This document shows, one piece after another, positions 8,635 through 17,664 of a DNA stretch of 41,090 nucleotides (positions are counted from its first letter, which is position 1; every line of letters begins with the position of its first letter). Position numbers and translations under genes: made by a program. The DNA lies in NCBI GenBank assembly GCA_030038435.1, contig JASHOY010000251.1, forward strand, positions 1-41,090, written 5' to 3'. Source of the stretch: Acidobacteriaceae bacterium. Lineage in GTDB: Bacteria > Acidobacteriota > Terriglobia > Terriglobales > Acidobacteriaceae. Under the pieces are notes generated by a model. That model was given only the letters and a program-made list of their open reading frames with translations, was not told the origin of the DNA and ran no database searches.

Positions 8635-8947
8635 TACGCCAGGGCACCTTTGAGTTGCATAGCCGGCACCCATTCCCGAACGGAAGCGTGAGCTGCCTGC
8701 AAGCGATGCGCGGCGCCATTTATCGGCAGACTCAATTTCTGCATTAACAAGTGGCCGGACCTTCTGTGGATTGGATGCGCGCCTGCGCAGGTTGAAGCCT
8801 GGCACGCTGGAAGCGCCGGAAGGACTGCCGCGCCGCAGAGCCGCGAGGCTGAGTTTCCGGCTAACTTAGCCACAGGGCGCGGCATCTATCGTGGAAGACA
8901 GCACGCACGTCAACTTATACATATTCACCACCCGGAGGAACATAGTT
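8635..8947. other. Intergenic region between divergent dedA-like and small membrane protein genes
   Basis: About 313 bases without a convincing gene. It must hold the promoters of both neighbours. The only clear sites are GGAGGA at 8934-8939 serving the 70-residue protein and a short self-complementary CCTGCGCAGG near 8780. No palindromic operator or terminator with a T run was seen. Confidence 0.5.
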
Positions 8948-9160
8948 ATGGTCGATGTCTTGCATGAAGTTGCAAAGGATTTCAGGATGAGCGAAACCGA
9001 GCAAAAAGTCAGATATGGAATTGGCTCGGCTGCTGCAGCCGCAGCGATCTTTGCTCCCCTGAGCTACAAGTGGAAGGGTGTGTTGACAGGAGTAGCAGCG
9101 GAAGTGATTTTAGCCGCCGTCTATGGATTCTCTCCGCTGAAGCGTTTCTTTTACTCCTGA
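8948..9160 (+). CDS. Small membrane protein (YgaP/DUF2892-like), unknown function
   Basis: 70 residues starting MVDVLHEVAKDFRMSETEQK. Two hydrophobic segments follow (IGSAAAAAAIFAPLSYKWK and VLTGVAAEVILAAVYGFSPL), an arrangement like the two-helix YgaP/DUF2892 membrane domain, although the match is by pattern only. GGAGGA eight bases before the ATG fixes this start over an upstream GTG at 8891. It stands alone between the dedA-like gene (divergent) and the EamA transporter. Confidence 0.7.
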   Translation: MVDVLHEVAKDFRMSETEQKVRYGIGSAAAAAAIFAPLSYKWKGVLTGVAAEVILAAVYGFSPLKRFFYS

Positions 9161-9355
9161 GAATTCGCCGGAAGCAGGTCACGGCCGGCATTTGATTGCG
9201 CATCGCAGGCCGGCTTGCTCCTGGACCCAGGAATATGGAGTTGATGCTCGGTCTCTTTCAAATCAGTCGCGGCGCACCGTGCACGACGGATGTGGGGCCG
9301 TCAACTCGCGCGAGCGTCAGCGAGAAGGGCGCTGGATGGGCATCTCTAAAATTCC

Positions 9356-10273
9356 ATGCTAGACGGTGTACTGATCGCAATCGCGGCTCACGTCCTGGTG
9401 GGCATATCGCTGGTATGGGATAAGATACTGCTCAAGCGCAAGGGCATGAGAGATCTGTCATTCTACGTCTTTTGGCTGGGCGCAATCAGCATATTTGGAC
9501 TGCTTCTCATCCCTTTCGGATTCCATATGCCTCCGTTCAGGATCGCAGCGCTGGCGCTCGCCGCCGGATTCTGCGACCTGATGGCGACGTGGGCTTACTA
9601 TGCGGCATTGAAAGCCGGCCAAGCCTCGGAAGAAGTGGCGGCGACGGGTGGCTTCACTCCCCTTGCCACGGTTCTTCTTTCTATTCCGCTGCTTGGAGTG
9701 CATGTTGCCGGCGTCTGGGGCTTCGCACTGATGACGGCCGGAGGGTTTGTAATGTTCTTCGCCGAGAAGATGCCCCTAAGCCGCATGCTGCCCTCCGTTG
9801 TTTCGGCCGCTGTATTCTTCGGTTTGGCCGACGTTCTGCAAAAACTGGCCTTCAACGGAACAAACTTTGTCAGCGGGTATGTCTTTTTCACGATCGGCAC
9901 CTTTGCCGGTTCAATGTTGCTGTTGCTGCGTCCGATCTGGAGGCGCCAGATCTTCAGGGATTCGGGAGAGGCGCCGCCGCGCAGCAAAATTGGCTATGGC
10001 ATCAATCGATTTCTGGCTGGCGTGGGATCTTTCCTCGTCGTTTTCGCCTTAAGCCGCACATCTCCTTCGATGGTTGAAGCCATCTCTGGTGTGCGGTACG
10101 TTGTCGTGTTTGCAGGCGCATACGCGGTAACTCATTGGCGGCCTGCATGGTTTCGCGAAGACTTTACGCGGCGGGCCTTATTTGTAAAGGCGCTGGGAAC
10201 TGGAATGGTTGTTACCGGTCTGATCCTCGCAGGCTTGCATGGTAACGCAATTGGGTCTGCGGGGCCGGGATGA
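9356..10273 (+). CDS. EamA/DMT-superfamily transporter (full length)
   Basis: 305 residues with about ten membrane helices in two repeated halves, the layout of EamA (drug/metabolite transporter) proteins. The first half shows LVGISLVWDKILLK and TWAYYAALKAGQASEEVAAT, with a TPLATVLLSIPLLGV helix; the second ends RYVVVFAGAYAVTHWRPAW. An in-frame stop just upstream makes the ATG at 9356 the earliest ATG. The last 96 bases overlap the 3' end of the oppositely oriented SMR-like gene. Substrate unknown; the neighbouring half-size pair belongs to the same superfamily. Confidence 0.82.
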   Translation: MLDGVLIAIAAHVLVGISLVWDKILLKRKGMRDLSFYVFWLGAISIFGLLLIPFGFHMPPFRIAALALAAGFCDLMATWAYYAALKAGQASEEVAATGGFTPLATVLLSIPLLGVHVAGVWGFALMTAGGFVMFFAEKMPLSRMLPSVVSAAVFFGLADVLQKLAFNGTNFVSGYVFFTIGTFAGSMLLLLRPIWRRQIFRDSGEAPPRSKIGYGINRFLAGVGSFLVVFALSRTSPSMVEAISGVRYVVVFAGAYAVTHWRPAWFREDFTRRALFVKALGTGMVVTGLILAGLHGNAIGSAGPG

Positions 10274-10657
10274 GTGCGTGGCGTGCGGCGAAGGCCTGAC
10301 TGCCATGATCACCCCGATGCTGACGCAAATTACCCCGGCCCATCGTTTCCAAGGGATATGTTCATGCAAGATAAAGCGGGCGCCCAGCGTGTCGATTACG
10401 AAGCTCAATGCTGTAGCCGGCACCGCCACTGAGAGTTTTGCCACCGAAAGCAAGGCCATCAGCGAGAAAAAAGCCGCGGCATAAGCGACGTATCCCAGAA
10501 TAACCAGGCGCCGTGTCACTATGTACTCGACCGCGCGCAAGATGTGAGTGGCGCGATAATGGTTGAGCTCGCGGCCTTCGGACATGCCCTTGGCGCAAAG
10601 AATATCGCCGGTGGAACTCGCGAACACTGTGCAGACGATAAGCACCCATTTCAACAT
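10178..10657 (-). CDS. Half-size SMR/EamA-type transporter subunit (second of pair)
   Basis: 159 residues with four predicted helices, starting MLKWVLIVCTVFASSTGDIL and including SLMALLSVAKLSVAVPATAL and WKRWAGVICVSIGVIMAVRP, the final helix pattern of half-size DMT proteins. The polar 37-residue tail that follows is unusual and is encoded in the zone overlapping the 3' end of the EamA gene. Its ATG overlaps the stop of the upstream half-size gene by seven bases, indicating translational coupling and a likely heterodimer, as with other paired SMR proteins. Substrate unknown; LacI-type or efflux regulators are not adjacent. Confidence 0.78.
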   Translation of the reverse strand: MLKWVLIVCTVFASSTGDILCAKGMSEGRELNHYRATHILRAVEYIVTRRLVILGYVAYAAAFFSLMALLSVAKLSVAVPATALSFVIDTLGARFILHEHIPWKRWAGVICVSIGVIMAVRPSPHATHSSRPRRPNCVTMQACEDQTGNNHSSSQRLYK

Positions 10658-11085
10658 GAGTCAGCCTGCGATGGATGTGACTTGGTTGCCACCGGCGTCT
10701 TGGCCACCAATGTCACGCCCAGCGTAATCAGAATCACGCCTATCCAGCGAATCAAACGAACCTGTTCTCCCAGTACGAATTCACCAAGTAACGTGCTGGC
10801 GGCATAAGAAGACGAAATGCAGGGTACAACGAAACTCAGGTCGGCCCAGCTAAACAAGGAGAGCTGGGTGAGTGTGTAAATTGCAGTGAGCGCAACTCCC
10901 GGAAGCAGATAAGGATTTTCGATTAAAGAAATGAAGTAATGGGCGAATGCAGTGTGCGTAAATTGCGGCAGATGGTCCACAGCCAGCGCCAGCAACAGAT
11001 TCCCAAAGCTATTGGCCAGCACGGCGACGGCAATGAACAATGCGGTTTTCGAAGCAAGTGGAGCGGTTGCGGATTTCTCGGTCAT
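10651..11085 (-). CDS. Half-size SMR/EamA-type transporter subunit (first of pair)
   Basis: 144 residues with four helices: ALFIAVAVLANSFGNLLLAL, YLLPGVALTAIYTLTQLSLF, LSFVVPCISSSYAASTLLGE and WIGVILITLGVTLVA. This matches half-size drug/metabolite transporter subunits. The ATG at 11085 is preferred; a GTG at 11130 would add 15 residues. The gene overlaps its downstream partner by seven bases, so the two are made together. Divergent from the enolase-superfamily gene at 11300, which shares its upstream region. Confidence 0.78.
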   Translation of the reverse strand: MTEKSATAPLASKTALFIAVAVLANSFGNLLLALAVDHLPQFTHTAFAHYFISLIENPYLLPGVALTAIYTLTQLSLFSWADLSFVVPCISSSYAASTLLGEFVLGEQVRLIRWIGVILITLGVTLVAKTPVATKSHPSQADSC

Positions 11086-11299
11086 CACTGCCAGATTAGA
11101 TCGTATTCCGATTGCATCCGGTTGCAGCACGCTGCCGCTAAGATCTCCGGTTCAGACGTCGCAAGAGACAACCGCGCTCCGGACTTCCACATCCCAACCG
11201 GCAGATACGGCCGGAGCCGGCGTGCCGTGCACAGATTTGCAGGGCGCCAACCCTTCCTTGCGCGGTATTGAATCTCCTCAAATCACGGCAGGTGTCACG

Positions 11300-12400
11300 T
11301 TGAGTTTTTCCCTCCACGGCAACATCGACCGAATTGAAGTTTCGAGTTACAGGATACCCACGGAAATACCAGAATCTGACGGTACCTACAGGTGGGAGCA
11401 CATCGACTTATCCATCGTGATGGTGCACGCGCAGGGCAAGTATGGTCTGGGCTACACCTATGCGGGGCAACCGGTATCCGCATTGATCGAGGGCGTCCTT
11501 AGCAGGGTAATCAAAGGGATGGATCCGATGTCGCCACAGCTTGCATATATGTCAATGTGGCGAAACATTCGCAACATGGGGCGTCCGGGGATTTGCTCGA
11601 TGGCTATTTCAGCAGTTGACTGCGCGCTCTGGGACTTGAAAGCGCGCCTGCTCGAAGAGCCCCTGGTGACGCTGCTCGGGCAGGTGAGAGAAGTCGCGGC
11701 GATTTATGGCAGCGGAGGTTTCACCTCGTACACCGACAGGGAATTGGCGAATCAGTTTGAAGGTTGGGCAAGTCAAGGTATACGAGCCGTGAAGATGAAA
11801 ATCGGACGCGAGCCGGCGCGCGATCGGGAGAGGGTGGGGGTGGCGCGGCAAGCGATTGGAAATGCTACCAGGCTTTACGTGGACGCAAACGGTGCGTATG
11901 CGCCTCGCGAGGCACTGGCGCAGACGGAAATGCTTGCCGAGCACGATGTGCGTTGGTTCGAGGAGCCGGTTTCGTCGGATAACCTGACCGGGATGCGCTT
12001 CGTGCGCGAGCATGTGGGGCCGCGCATTAATATCGCGGCCGGCGAATACGGCTACGACCTGTGCTATTTTCGTGAAATGCTCAATTCCGGGGCAGTGGAT
12101 GTTTTGCAGGCCGATATCACGCGGTGCGGCGGAGTGACCGGCTTCATGCAAGTAGCTGCGCTTTGCCAGGCGCATAATGTGCAGCTTTCAGCCCATACGG
12201 CTCCAGCCGAACACACACCCGTGGCCTGTGCCGCCATTCCATTCACTGAAATTGAATACTTCCACGATCACGTCCGCATAGAGCAGATGTTTTTTGACGG
12301 GGTTCCAGACCTGGTCGATGGCCAGTTGCGTCCCGATCTTTCGCGAGCAGGCAACGGACTTGAGCTGCGCCGCAAGGATGCGGAGAAGTTCGCGGCTTGA
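11300..12400 (+). CDS. Enolase-superfamily sugar-acid dehydratase/racemase (mandelate racemase type)
   Basis: 366 residues with an N-terminal capping domain (IDRIEVSSYRIPTEI) and the (beta/alpha)7-beta barrel. The barrel carries the K-x-K catalytic motif RAVKMKIGRE, metal ligands in LYVDANGAY, WFEEPV and AAGEYGYD, and a late LSAHTAPAEH histidine motif. This set indicates a mandelate-racemase-subgroup enzyme, commonly a sugar-acid dehydratase; substrate cannot be read from sequence. The TTG at 11300 is chosen because CAGGTG lies just upstream and the family N-terminus follows; an upstream GTG would add over 100 unrelated residues. It faces the LacI-type regulator and belongs to the carbohydrate locus. 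Confidence 0.87.
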   Translation: MSFSLHGNIDRIEVSSYRIPTEIPESDGTYRWEHIDLSIVMVHAQGKYGLGYTYAGQPVSALIEGVLSRVIKGMDPMSPQLAYMSMWRNIRNMGRPGICSMAISAVDCALWDLKARLLEEPLVTLLGQVREVAAIYGSGGFTSYTDRELANQFEGWASQGIRAVKMKIGREPARDRERVGVARQAIGNATRLYVDANGAYAPREALAQTEMLAEHDVRWFEEPVSSDNLTGMRFVREHVGPRINIAAGEYGYDLCYFREMLNSGAVDVLQADITRCGGVTGFMQVAALCQAHNVQLSAHTAPAEHTPVACAAIPFTEIEYFHDHVRIEQMFFDGVPDLVDGQLRPDLSRAGNGLELRRKDAEKFAA

Positions 12401-12548
12401 TTCAGTCAAGGTAACAATTCGCTCTCCGGCAAATCTTCATAGTGGTTTCCGGGACGTCATTGGGGATCGAACGCCGCTCTATAGTCGAAGACTTTCATTC
12501 GCGGGAGAAACATCTCACAGAGTTTATAAGTGCGCTCCAGCCCTGGCG

Positions 12549-13607
12549 TCAGATGCGACTCGCTGTCAACTCAGACACGTTCTCTACCGGCGGTGAAATG
12601 GCACGGCACGAATCGCGCTGGATGAGCTCGGTCGGAATGGTTACGCTCTGCGGAAGTTCCCCGGGATTGGCGATGCGTTTGAGCAGGAGTTCCACCATAA
12701 CCTTGCCCAGCTGCTCGGGAAATTCACGAATGGTGGTCAGACCGGGATAGAGCCATGGGCCAACGGTGTCGTTGCAACCGGCCACGCTCATGTCGTCGGG
12801 AATCTTCAGGCCACTGTCGCGTAGCGCTTTGTAGACACCGTGCGCGCTGGGATCGTTGCCGGAAAAAATGGCGGTAACCGGTTCACGGCTGGCCAACAAA
12901 GCCTTGGTTCCCAGATAGCCGATTTCCGCATCGCTCTCGGAGCGGATTATGCTCTGGCGAGGCTTCAGGCCAGCCTCTTCCATGGCCTTGCGGTACCCCG
13001 CATGGCAGCGTGAAAACCAGGGAAGCTGAAGGTTCCCGACAAAGCAAATCTGCCGGTGCCCTAGCGAGATCAGATGCCGGGTGACGTCATAGGCGCCCTG
13101 AATGTCGTCCGAATAAACTACGTCGTGGTTTAGGTTCTCAGGCGGGCTGATGAGATTGTTTCCCAGAGCCACCAGAGTGATCCCTTTGTGTTCGAGCAAC
13201 TGGATCAGGTTCAGCGAATTTGTTCCCGCCAGGATCACCGCTCGCACCATGTCGCGGCGCTGCACCACACTGGGCACATGCAGTTCCTTCCAGGGAACCT
13301 GCGGCGAATAATTGAAGCATAGAAAGATCATGTCCCAGCCAAGCTCGGCGCAGTATTCCTGCGCGCCCAACAGAATTCTGGAGTGAAATGCGTGCAGCAT
13401 ATTGCGGTTACAGAAGAGAAAAGCCAGTGCCTTGGTCTTGTTGTGTTGCGACAGGTCAACATTCAACTCCGCTACTGCGCCCAAAACTCTCTTCTTTATC
13501 GCTGGACCGACGTGGCTGTTTCCATTTAGAACGCGCGAAACGGTTGCCAGGCTCACACCCGCGACTGCCGCCACCTCTCGAAGTCCTACATGGTTTTTTC
13601 TTGCCAT
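12549..13607 (-). CDS. LacI-family transcriptional regulator
   Basis: 352 residues. The N-terminal helix-turn-helix reads LREVAAVAGVSLATVSRVLN, followed by the hinge region and a periplasmic-binding-protein-like sugar sensor domain (about 60-330) with GNDPSAHGVYKALRDSGL and IPDDMSVAGCNDT. The dimer binds a palindrome and responds to a sugar or sugar phosphate. The hinge lacks the common N-x-x-A-R-x-L spacing (LSQHNKTKALAFLF), so DNA contact may differ slightly. Start ATG at 13607. It is divergent from the four-gene carbohydrate run; a GAAACGTTTC palindrome at 13727-13736 lies between and is the obvious operator. Confidence 0.93.
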   Translation of the reverse strand: MARKNHVGLREVAAVAGVSLATVSRVLNGNSHVGPAIKKRVLGAVAELNVDLSQHNKTKALAFLFCNRNMLHAFHSRILLGAQEYCAELGWDMIFLCFNYSPQVPWKELHVPSVVQRRDMVRAVILAGTNSLNLIQLLEHKGITLVALGNNLISPPENLNHDVVYSDDIQGAYDVTRHLISLGHRQICFVGNLQLPWFSRCHAGYRKAMEEAGLKPRQSIIRSESDAEIGYLGTKALLASREPVTAIFSGNDPSAHGVYKALRDSGLKIPDDMSVAGCNDTVGPWLYPGLTTIREFPEQLGKVMVELLLKRIANPGELPQSVTIPTELIQRDSCRAISPPVENVSELTASRI

Positions 13608-14006
13608 ACTCTAAATCAGCCGCCTGACAGAATTTCCCGTCGCAATGCGAAAGTCCCTTCCTGAAAAGCCGCCCCGCAATGACTCCGGGGCAGCAGCAAG
13701 CTCCGCATGCCGAGACAAGAGTACAAGAAACGTTTCACATGTTCAAGATTGTTCATCTGCATGTCGATGCGTTGCAGCGCCCGGAACCGCCGGTCATCTG
13801 TAAATATATCCCTTGTGCTTTAAGTTACTTGGGAATGAGAATGGCAATGATTTCGCTACTCCTCTGTCCAAGCCGTCGGCAAGTTGTTGGTGGGATTCGG
13901 CAGCTAGAACTTGCAATTTTTCTCAGAGCATGAGAAAACACATCTTGCAAAGGCAGCCAACCCAAACCGCGGCATTGCTCCTCCGCGGGGAGATCCGGAG
14001 GTGATT
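13608..14006. other. Regulatory intergenic region of the carbohydrate locus
   Basis: About 400 bases between the LacI-family gene and the first gene of the four-gene run. It holds the operator palindrome at 13727-13736 and, at its right end, a strong GGAGGT at 13997-14002 that decides the TTG start at 14007. A frame open from 13911 in phase with the enzyme gene has no signal-peptide or family character before 14007. Confidence 0.55.
13727..13736. promoter_or_regulatory. Putative LacI-family operator
   Basis: GAAACGTTTC is a perfect 10-base palindrome with the central CG typical of LacI/CcpA-type operators. It lies 120 bases upstream of the LacI-family gene and 270 bases upstream of the exported enzyme gene, so it may serve autoregulation and control of the four-gene run. 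Confidence 0.6.
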
Positions 14007-15206
14007 TTGAAGGGCTTTGTGCGACGCTGCATCGGTGTTTCGGTGGTTGCGATTGGCATAGGCATGGCGATGCAGACCCGCGCATCGGCGCAGCATGAAA
14101 CTCCCTTTTGCAGCAGGCAGGATTGCCTGAAAACTCGACAACTGCTGAAGAACCTCTGCGATTTTATTGTCAGGAACAAGGCCACCTATCCAACCATTTA
14201 CATCGGCGGCTATTACATGCGCACACTGGTGGCGGGTTATGAGATTTTTGGCGACGAACAATATCTCAACACCGCACTCGCCTACGGAGATTACCTGCTG
14301 GCGCATCAAATGCCCAACGGCTTCTGGAAGACCGGTTACGGTCCGGTGTATATGGCCGACACCGGGAGCGCGCTTGGTCTGCTGATAGTTCTCTATCCGC
14401 ACGCCGATCCACAACGGCAGCATGCGTATCTGCGCGCGGTGCAGCACTACGTCAACTCGATTCAGAAAGACGGAATGATTCATCCCTGGGGCGCGTTCGG
14501 TACCGGTTGGCATGCTACCACGGGCGATACGCTCGAGAATCCCATCTACGATCAGTACACGCTGTCATCCGCACTGACTGGTGGTGAGATCTTTACCTGG
14601 ATGTACCACGTGACTGGAGACGACGAGTATCGCGAGATCGCCTTCCATGCCCTGCGCTGGGTATTGAGCACCATGCGTCCGGACGGAAACATCCCGCACA
14701 TTCTGGCGATGGAAGGCTACGACTGGAATCGCCGCAACGATCCCAAAGTTGCCGGTGGTTTGTGGAACTCGCACACTTATGGGACCTCGGCTTACGTGGG
14801 CGAGGGCATCCTCAGCTTCGACCTTTACTGCGGAAAACGCTCCTGGCAGAAGTGGATTCAGAAGGCCGTCAAACCCAATATCGAATTTCTGCTGCGCAAT
14901 CAGCTTCCTGACGGTACTTGGTCCAAGCTGGCGCGAAACAGCTGGGACCGGACCCGCAGTCCCGGTATCGTCGATTACCTGATCTGGTATTACCAGCACG
15001 TTAGCTGCGATCCGCGCGTCGCCGCCGCGGTGCAGCGCTTCGACGCCTACGTGGTGAATCCGGACAATGGTAAATCCTATGGTCTCCTGAACGATGGAGC
15101 AGGAAAAGGTGCGGCGGATCTCAGCGGGCCATTCAACACGGTCACTGCACTCACAGGCCGCGCTTTGGCAGATATCCTTTCGCCGGAAGTGGACGCGCGT
15201 TGGTGA
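14007..15206 (+). CDS. Exported alpha/alpha-barrel carbohydrate-active protein
   Basis: 399 residues. A Sec signal peptide is visible (KGFVRRCIGVSVVAIGIGMA, cleavage expected after ASAQ). The mature part is a series of helix pairs with aromatic and Gly-rich turns (GYYMRTLVAGYEIFGDEQYL, YLLAHQMPNGFWKTGYG, GGLWNSHTYGTSAYVGEG, LLRNQLPDGTWSK), as in six-hairpin glycosidase or epimerase folds. The exact family is not recognised; glycoside hydrolase, polysaccharide lyase or sugar-epimerase activity are all possible. The TTG start is chosen from GGAGGT four bases upstream and because it gives a clean signal peptide. First gene of a run with an epimerase, a deacetylase and a Tat-exported glycosidase. 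Confidence 0.75.
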   Translation: MKGFVRRCIGVSVVAIGIGMAMQTRASAQHETPFCSRQDCLKTRQLLKNLCDFIVRNKATYPTIYIGGYYMRTLVAGYEIFGDEQYLNTALAYGDYLLAHQMPNGFWKTGYGPVYMADTGSALGLLIVLYPHADPQRQHAYLRAVQHYVNSIQKDGMIHPWGAFGTGWHATTGDTLENPIYDQYTLSSALTGGEIFTWMYHVTGDDEYREIAFHALRWVLSTMRPDGNIPHILAMEGYDWNRRNDPKVAGGLWNSHTYGTSAYVGEGILSFDLYCGKRSWQKWIQKAVKPNIEFLLRNQLPDGTWSKLARNSWDRTRSPGIVDYLIWYYQHVSCDPRVAAAVQRFDAYVVNPDNGKSYGLLNDGAGKGAADLSGPFNTVTALTGRALADILSPEVDARW

Positions 15207-15240
15207 GATGGGCGCCGAATTCATTCCGGGAAATCGACTC

Positions 15241-16464
15241 ATGACAGACACCGCCTTGCTTCGCCGCCAGTATCGTGAATTGCTGCTCGACAATTTCGTG
15301 CCGTTCTGGTTTCGCCACGGCATCGACTGGGAGTGCGGCGGCGTGCTTTCCTGTCTGCGCGAGGACGGCACACTTGCAAGTAGCGACAAGTTCACCTGGT
15401 CTCAGGCTCGTTCGGTGTGGACTTTCTCTGCGCTATACAACCGCATCGAGAGACGTGCGGAGTTCTTGCGCGCTGCCGAGAACTCGGTGCGCTTCCTCCT
15501 GGTTCATGGCCGCGATGCGCAGGGCCGATGGGCCTACCGCATGGATCGGCATGGCAACGTCATCGAGGGTCCGACCAGCATTTATGCCGATTGCTTTGTA
15601 GTTTATGGATTCAGCGAATATTACCGGGCCACTGCCGACGAACAGGCGATGGCGGTAGCGCTGGAAACCTTTGAGCGGGTGCGGCGCCGCATCGACGAGC
15701 CTGATTTCCACGAGACCGCACCCTACCCTCTGCCCCATGGCTGGAGGAATCATGGCGTCCCCATGATCCTGACCGAAGTGACCAATGAATTGGCGCAGAC
15801 CACCGCGGACGCGGGTCTGGATTCGCTCGCAGAGGAGTATGCGCATCGCGTCATGCGTCACTTTCTCCGGCCCGAGCGCCAGGCAATTCTCGAATTTTTG
15901 GCCAGCGATTACCGGGAACTACCGCCCCCTGCCGGAACTTTCGTCATGCCGGGTCACGCCATCGAGTCCATGTGGTTCGTGATGCATCTTTCCGCGCGGC
16001 GCGGCGATGAGACAACTATTCGTCGTGCTGCGGAGGCCATGCGATGGCACCTTGAACGAGGTTGGGACCCGGAATTTGGCGGAATCTTTTTGGCTGTCGA
16101 TATCGAAGGGCATACGCCCTATCTTCCTCACTCGGAAATGAAACTCTGGTGGCCGCACACAGAAGCGCTTTACGGCACTCTGCTGGCGCACGAGTTCACT
16201 GGTGAGCCCTGGTGCCTGGCGTGGTACAACAAGGTTGCAGACTGGGCCTGGTCTCATTTTCCGGTGCCCGAAACTGGCGAGTGGCGGCAGCGTCTTACCA
16301 GGGAGGGTTTGCCGTCCGACGAAGTTGTGGCGCTGCCGGTAAAAGACCCGTTTCATCTGCCCCGAGCCGCCATACTGATTCTGCAGTTGCTTGAGCGGAT
16401 TCGGGCACGCGAGCAGGCCGCTGTGCCTGCGCAGCCATCAAACGCACGGACCCGTTCAGCATGA
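15241..16464 (+). CDS. N-acylglucosamine 2-epimerase family protein (AGE type)
   Basis: 407 residues. The start LLRRQYRELLLDNFVPFWFR followed by WECGGVLSCLREDG and WSQARSVWTFSALYNR is characteristic of AGE/renin-binding-protein enzymes, (alpha/alpha)6 barrels that epimerise N-acyl or neutral sugars (GlcNAc/ManNAc, mannose, cellobiose). Catalytic-type histidines are in MPGHAIESMWFVMH and in PHSEMKLWWPHTEAL. The ATG at 15241 is preferred on family length; another in-frame ATG at 15208 is possible. It lies 34 bases after the exported enzyme and overlaps the nagA-like start by four bases (ATGA), so it is in one operon with both. Cytoplasmic, no signal peptide. Confidence 0.9.
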   Translation: MTDTALLRRQYRELLLDNFVPFWFRHGIDWECGGVLSCLREDGTLASSDKFTWSQARSVWTFSALYNRIERRAEFLRAAENSVRFLLVHGRDAQGRWAYRMDRHGNVIEGPTSIYADCFVVYGFSEYYRATADEQAMAVALETFERVRRRIDEPDFHETAPYPLPHGWRNHGVPMILTEVTNELAQTTADAGLDSLAEEYAHRVMRHFLRPERQAILEFLASDYRELPPPAGTFVMPGHAIESMWFVMHLSARRGDETTIRRAAEAMRWHLERGWDPEFGGIFLAVDIEGHTPYLPHSEMKLWWPHTEALYGTLLAHEFTGEPWCLAWYNKVADWAWSHFPVPETGEWRQRLTREGLPSDEVVALPVKDPFHLPRAAILILQLLERIRAREQAAVPAQPSNARTRSA

Positions 16465-17603
16465 GTTCTCGCTTCGTCACCGGACGCGATGTTTTCACCG
16501 GCCAGCCGATCAGGATCGCAATTCAAGACCATCGCATTCAGTCCGTCACCTCGGGCGCGGAGGTTGAATCGGGGTGGCTGTCGCCGGGATTGATCGACTT
16601 GCAGGTTAATGGCTATGGCGGTTGCGATCTCAACGGTGACACGGTCGATCCTGACACCGTCATCGAACTGGTGAAAAGCCTGGCCGCAACCGGTGTAACC
16701 ACATTCCTTCCCACCCTCATCTCCGCCCCGGAAGAGAAGCTTGTTCGTGCGCTGCGTGCCATTGCGCAGGCCCGCTCCGCCAGCGCACTCGCCAGATACG
16801 CAATTCCCTTCGTCCATGTGGAAGGGCCTTTCGTCTCACCCCAGGATGGCGCGCGCGGCGCTCATCCTCGAGAGGCGATCCGCTCGCCGGCTCTTGCTGA
16901 ATTCGAGCGCTGGCAATCAGCATCTGGCGGCCTGGTAGGCATGGTTACGCTCTCGCCCCACTGGCCGAATGCACTGGAATTCATAGCGGCCCTGGTCAGC
17001 AAAGGCGTTTTGGTATCCATCGGGCATACTCACGCCACTTCCGAGCGCATTCACGCCGCCGCCGCAATCGGGGCAACTCTCTCCACTCACCTCGGCAACG
17101 GCGTTGCCAGCACGCTTCCACGCCACCCGAATCCCATCTGGGCGCAACTGGCCGACGATCGGCTCATCGCTACCTTCATCGCCGATGGCCATCACTTGCC
17201 TGCAGATACTCTGAAGGCAATGTTACGCGCTAAAACCTGTGACCGCAGCATACTCATCTCCGATGCCACCGCCTTTGCGGAAATGCCGCCAGGCACCTAC
17301 CCGTCTGCGATTGGTGGCACTGTGGAACTGCAAGCCAACGGCCGCCTGACCATGGCCGGCACCGATCTGCTGGCCGGCGCGGCATTGCCTCTCAAAGACG
17401 GCGTCGCGCACGCCGTGGCGTCCGGCATCTGTTCGCTGAAAGATGCAATCCGCATGGCAACGTACAATCCGGGCCGGCTGCTCGGCGATCGAGGCGCCAT
17501 TGGTCCTGGCGCAAAAGCGGACCTTATCCGCTTCACCATCGATGAGGATGAGCAGCGAATGCGGATTCAGTCAGTGCTGATCGAGGGCAAGGAAGTGCTA
17601 TGA
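16461..17603 (+). CDS. nagA: N-acetylglucosamine-6-phosphate deacetylase-type amidohydrolase
   Basis: 380 residues of the amidohydrolase superfamily. Motifs in order: GLIDLQVNGYGG (the Q-x-N variant of the H-x-H motif seen in NagA), HVEGPFVSPQDGARGAHP with metal-ligand Glu, GHTHATSERI, THLGNG, FIADGHHLP, and ISDATAF with the catalytic Asp. NagA removes the acetyl group of GlcNAc-6-phosphate to give glucosamine-6-phosphate and acetate. No nagB, GlcNAc kinase or phosphotransferase is in the window, so the phosphorylated substrate must come from elsewhere or the true substrate differs. Overlaps the epimerase gene by four bases, fitting an amino-sugar pathway. Confidence 0.88.
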   Translation: MSSRFVTGRDVFTGQPIRIAIQDHRIQSVTSGAEVESGWLSPGLIDLQVNGYGGCDLNGDTVDPDTVIELVKSLAATGVTTFLPTLISAPEEKLVRALRAIAQARSASALARYAIPFVHVEGPFVSPQDGARGAHPREAIRSPALAEFERWQSASGGLVGMVTLSPHWPNALEFIAALVSKGVLVSIGHTHATSERIHAAAAIGATLSTHLGNGVASTLPRHPNPIWAQLADDRLIATFIADGHHLPADTLKAMLRAKTCDRSILISDATAFAEMPPGTYPSAIGGTVELQANGRLTMAGTDLLAGAALPLKDGVAHAVASGICSLKDAIRMATYNPGRLLGDRGAIGPGAKADLIRFTIDEDEQRMRIQSVLIEGKEVL

Positions 17604-17664
17604 AATGCGGTCCCGGCAACGCTCCCTCACAATTATCGAAAGTAACCACGAAGGGAGCCTGGCA

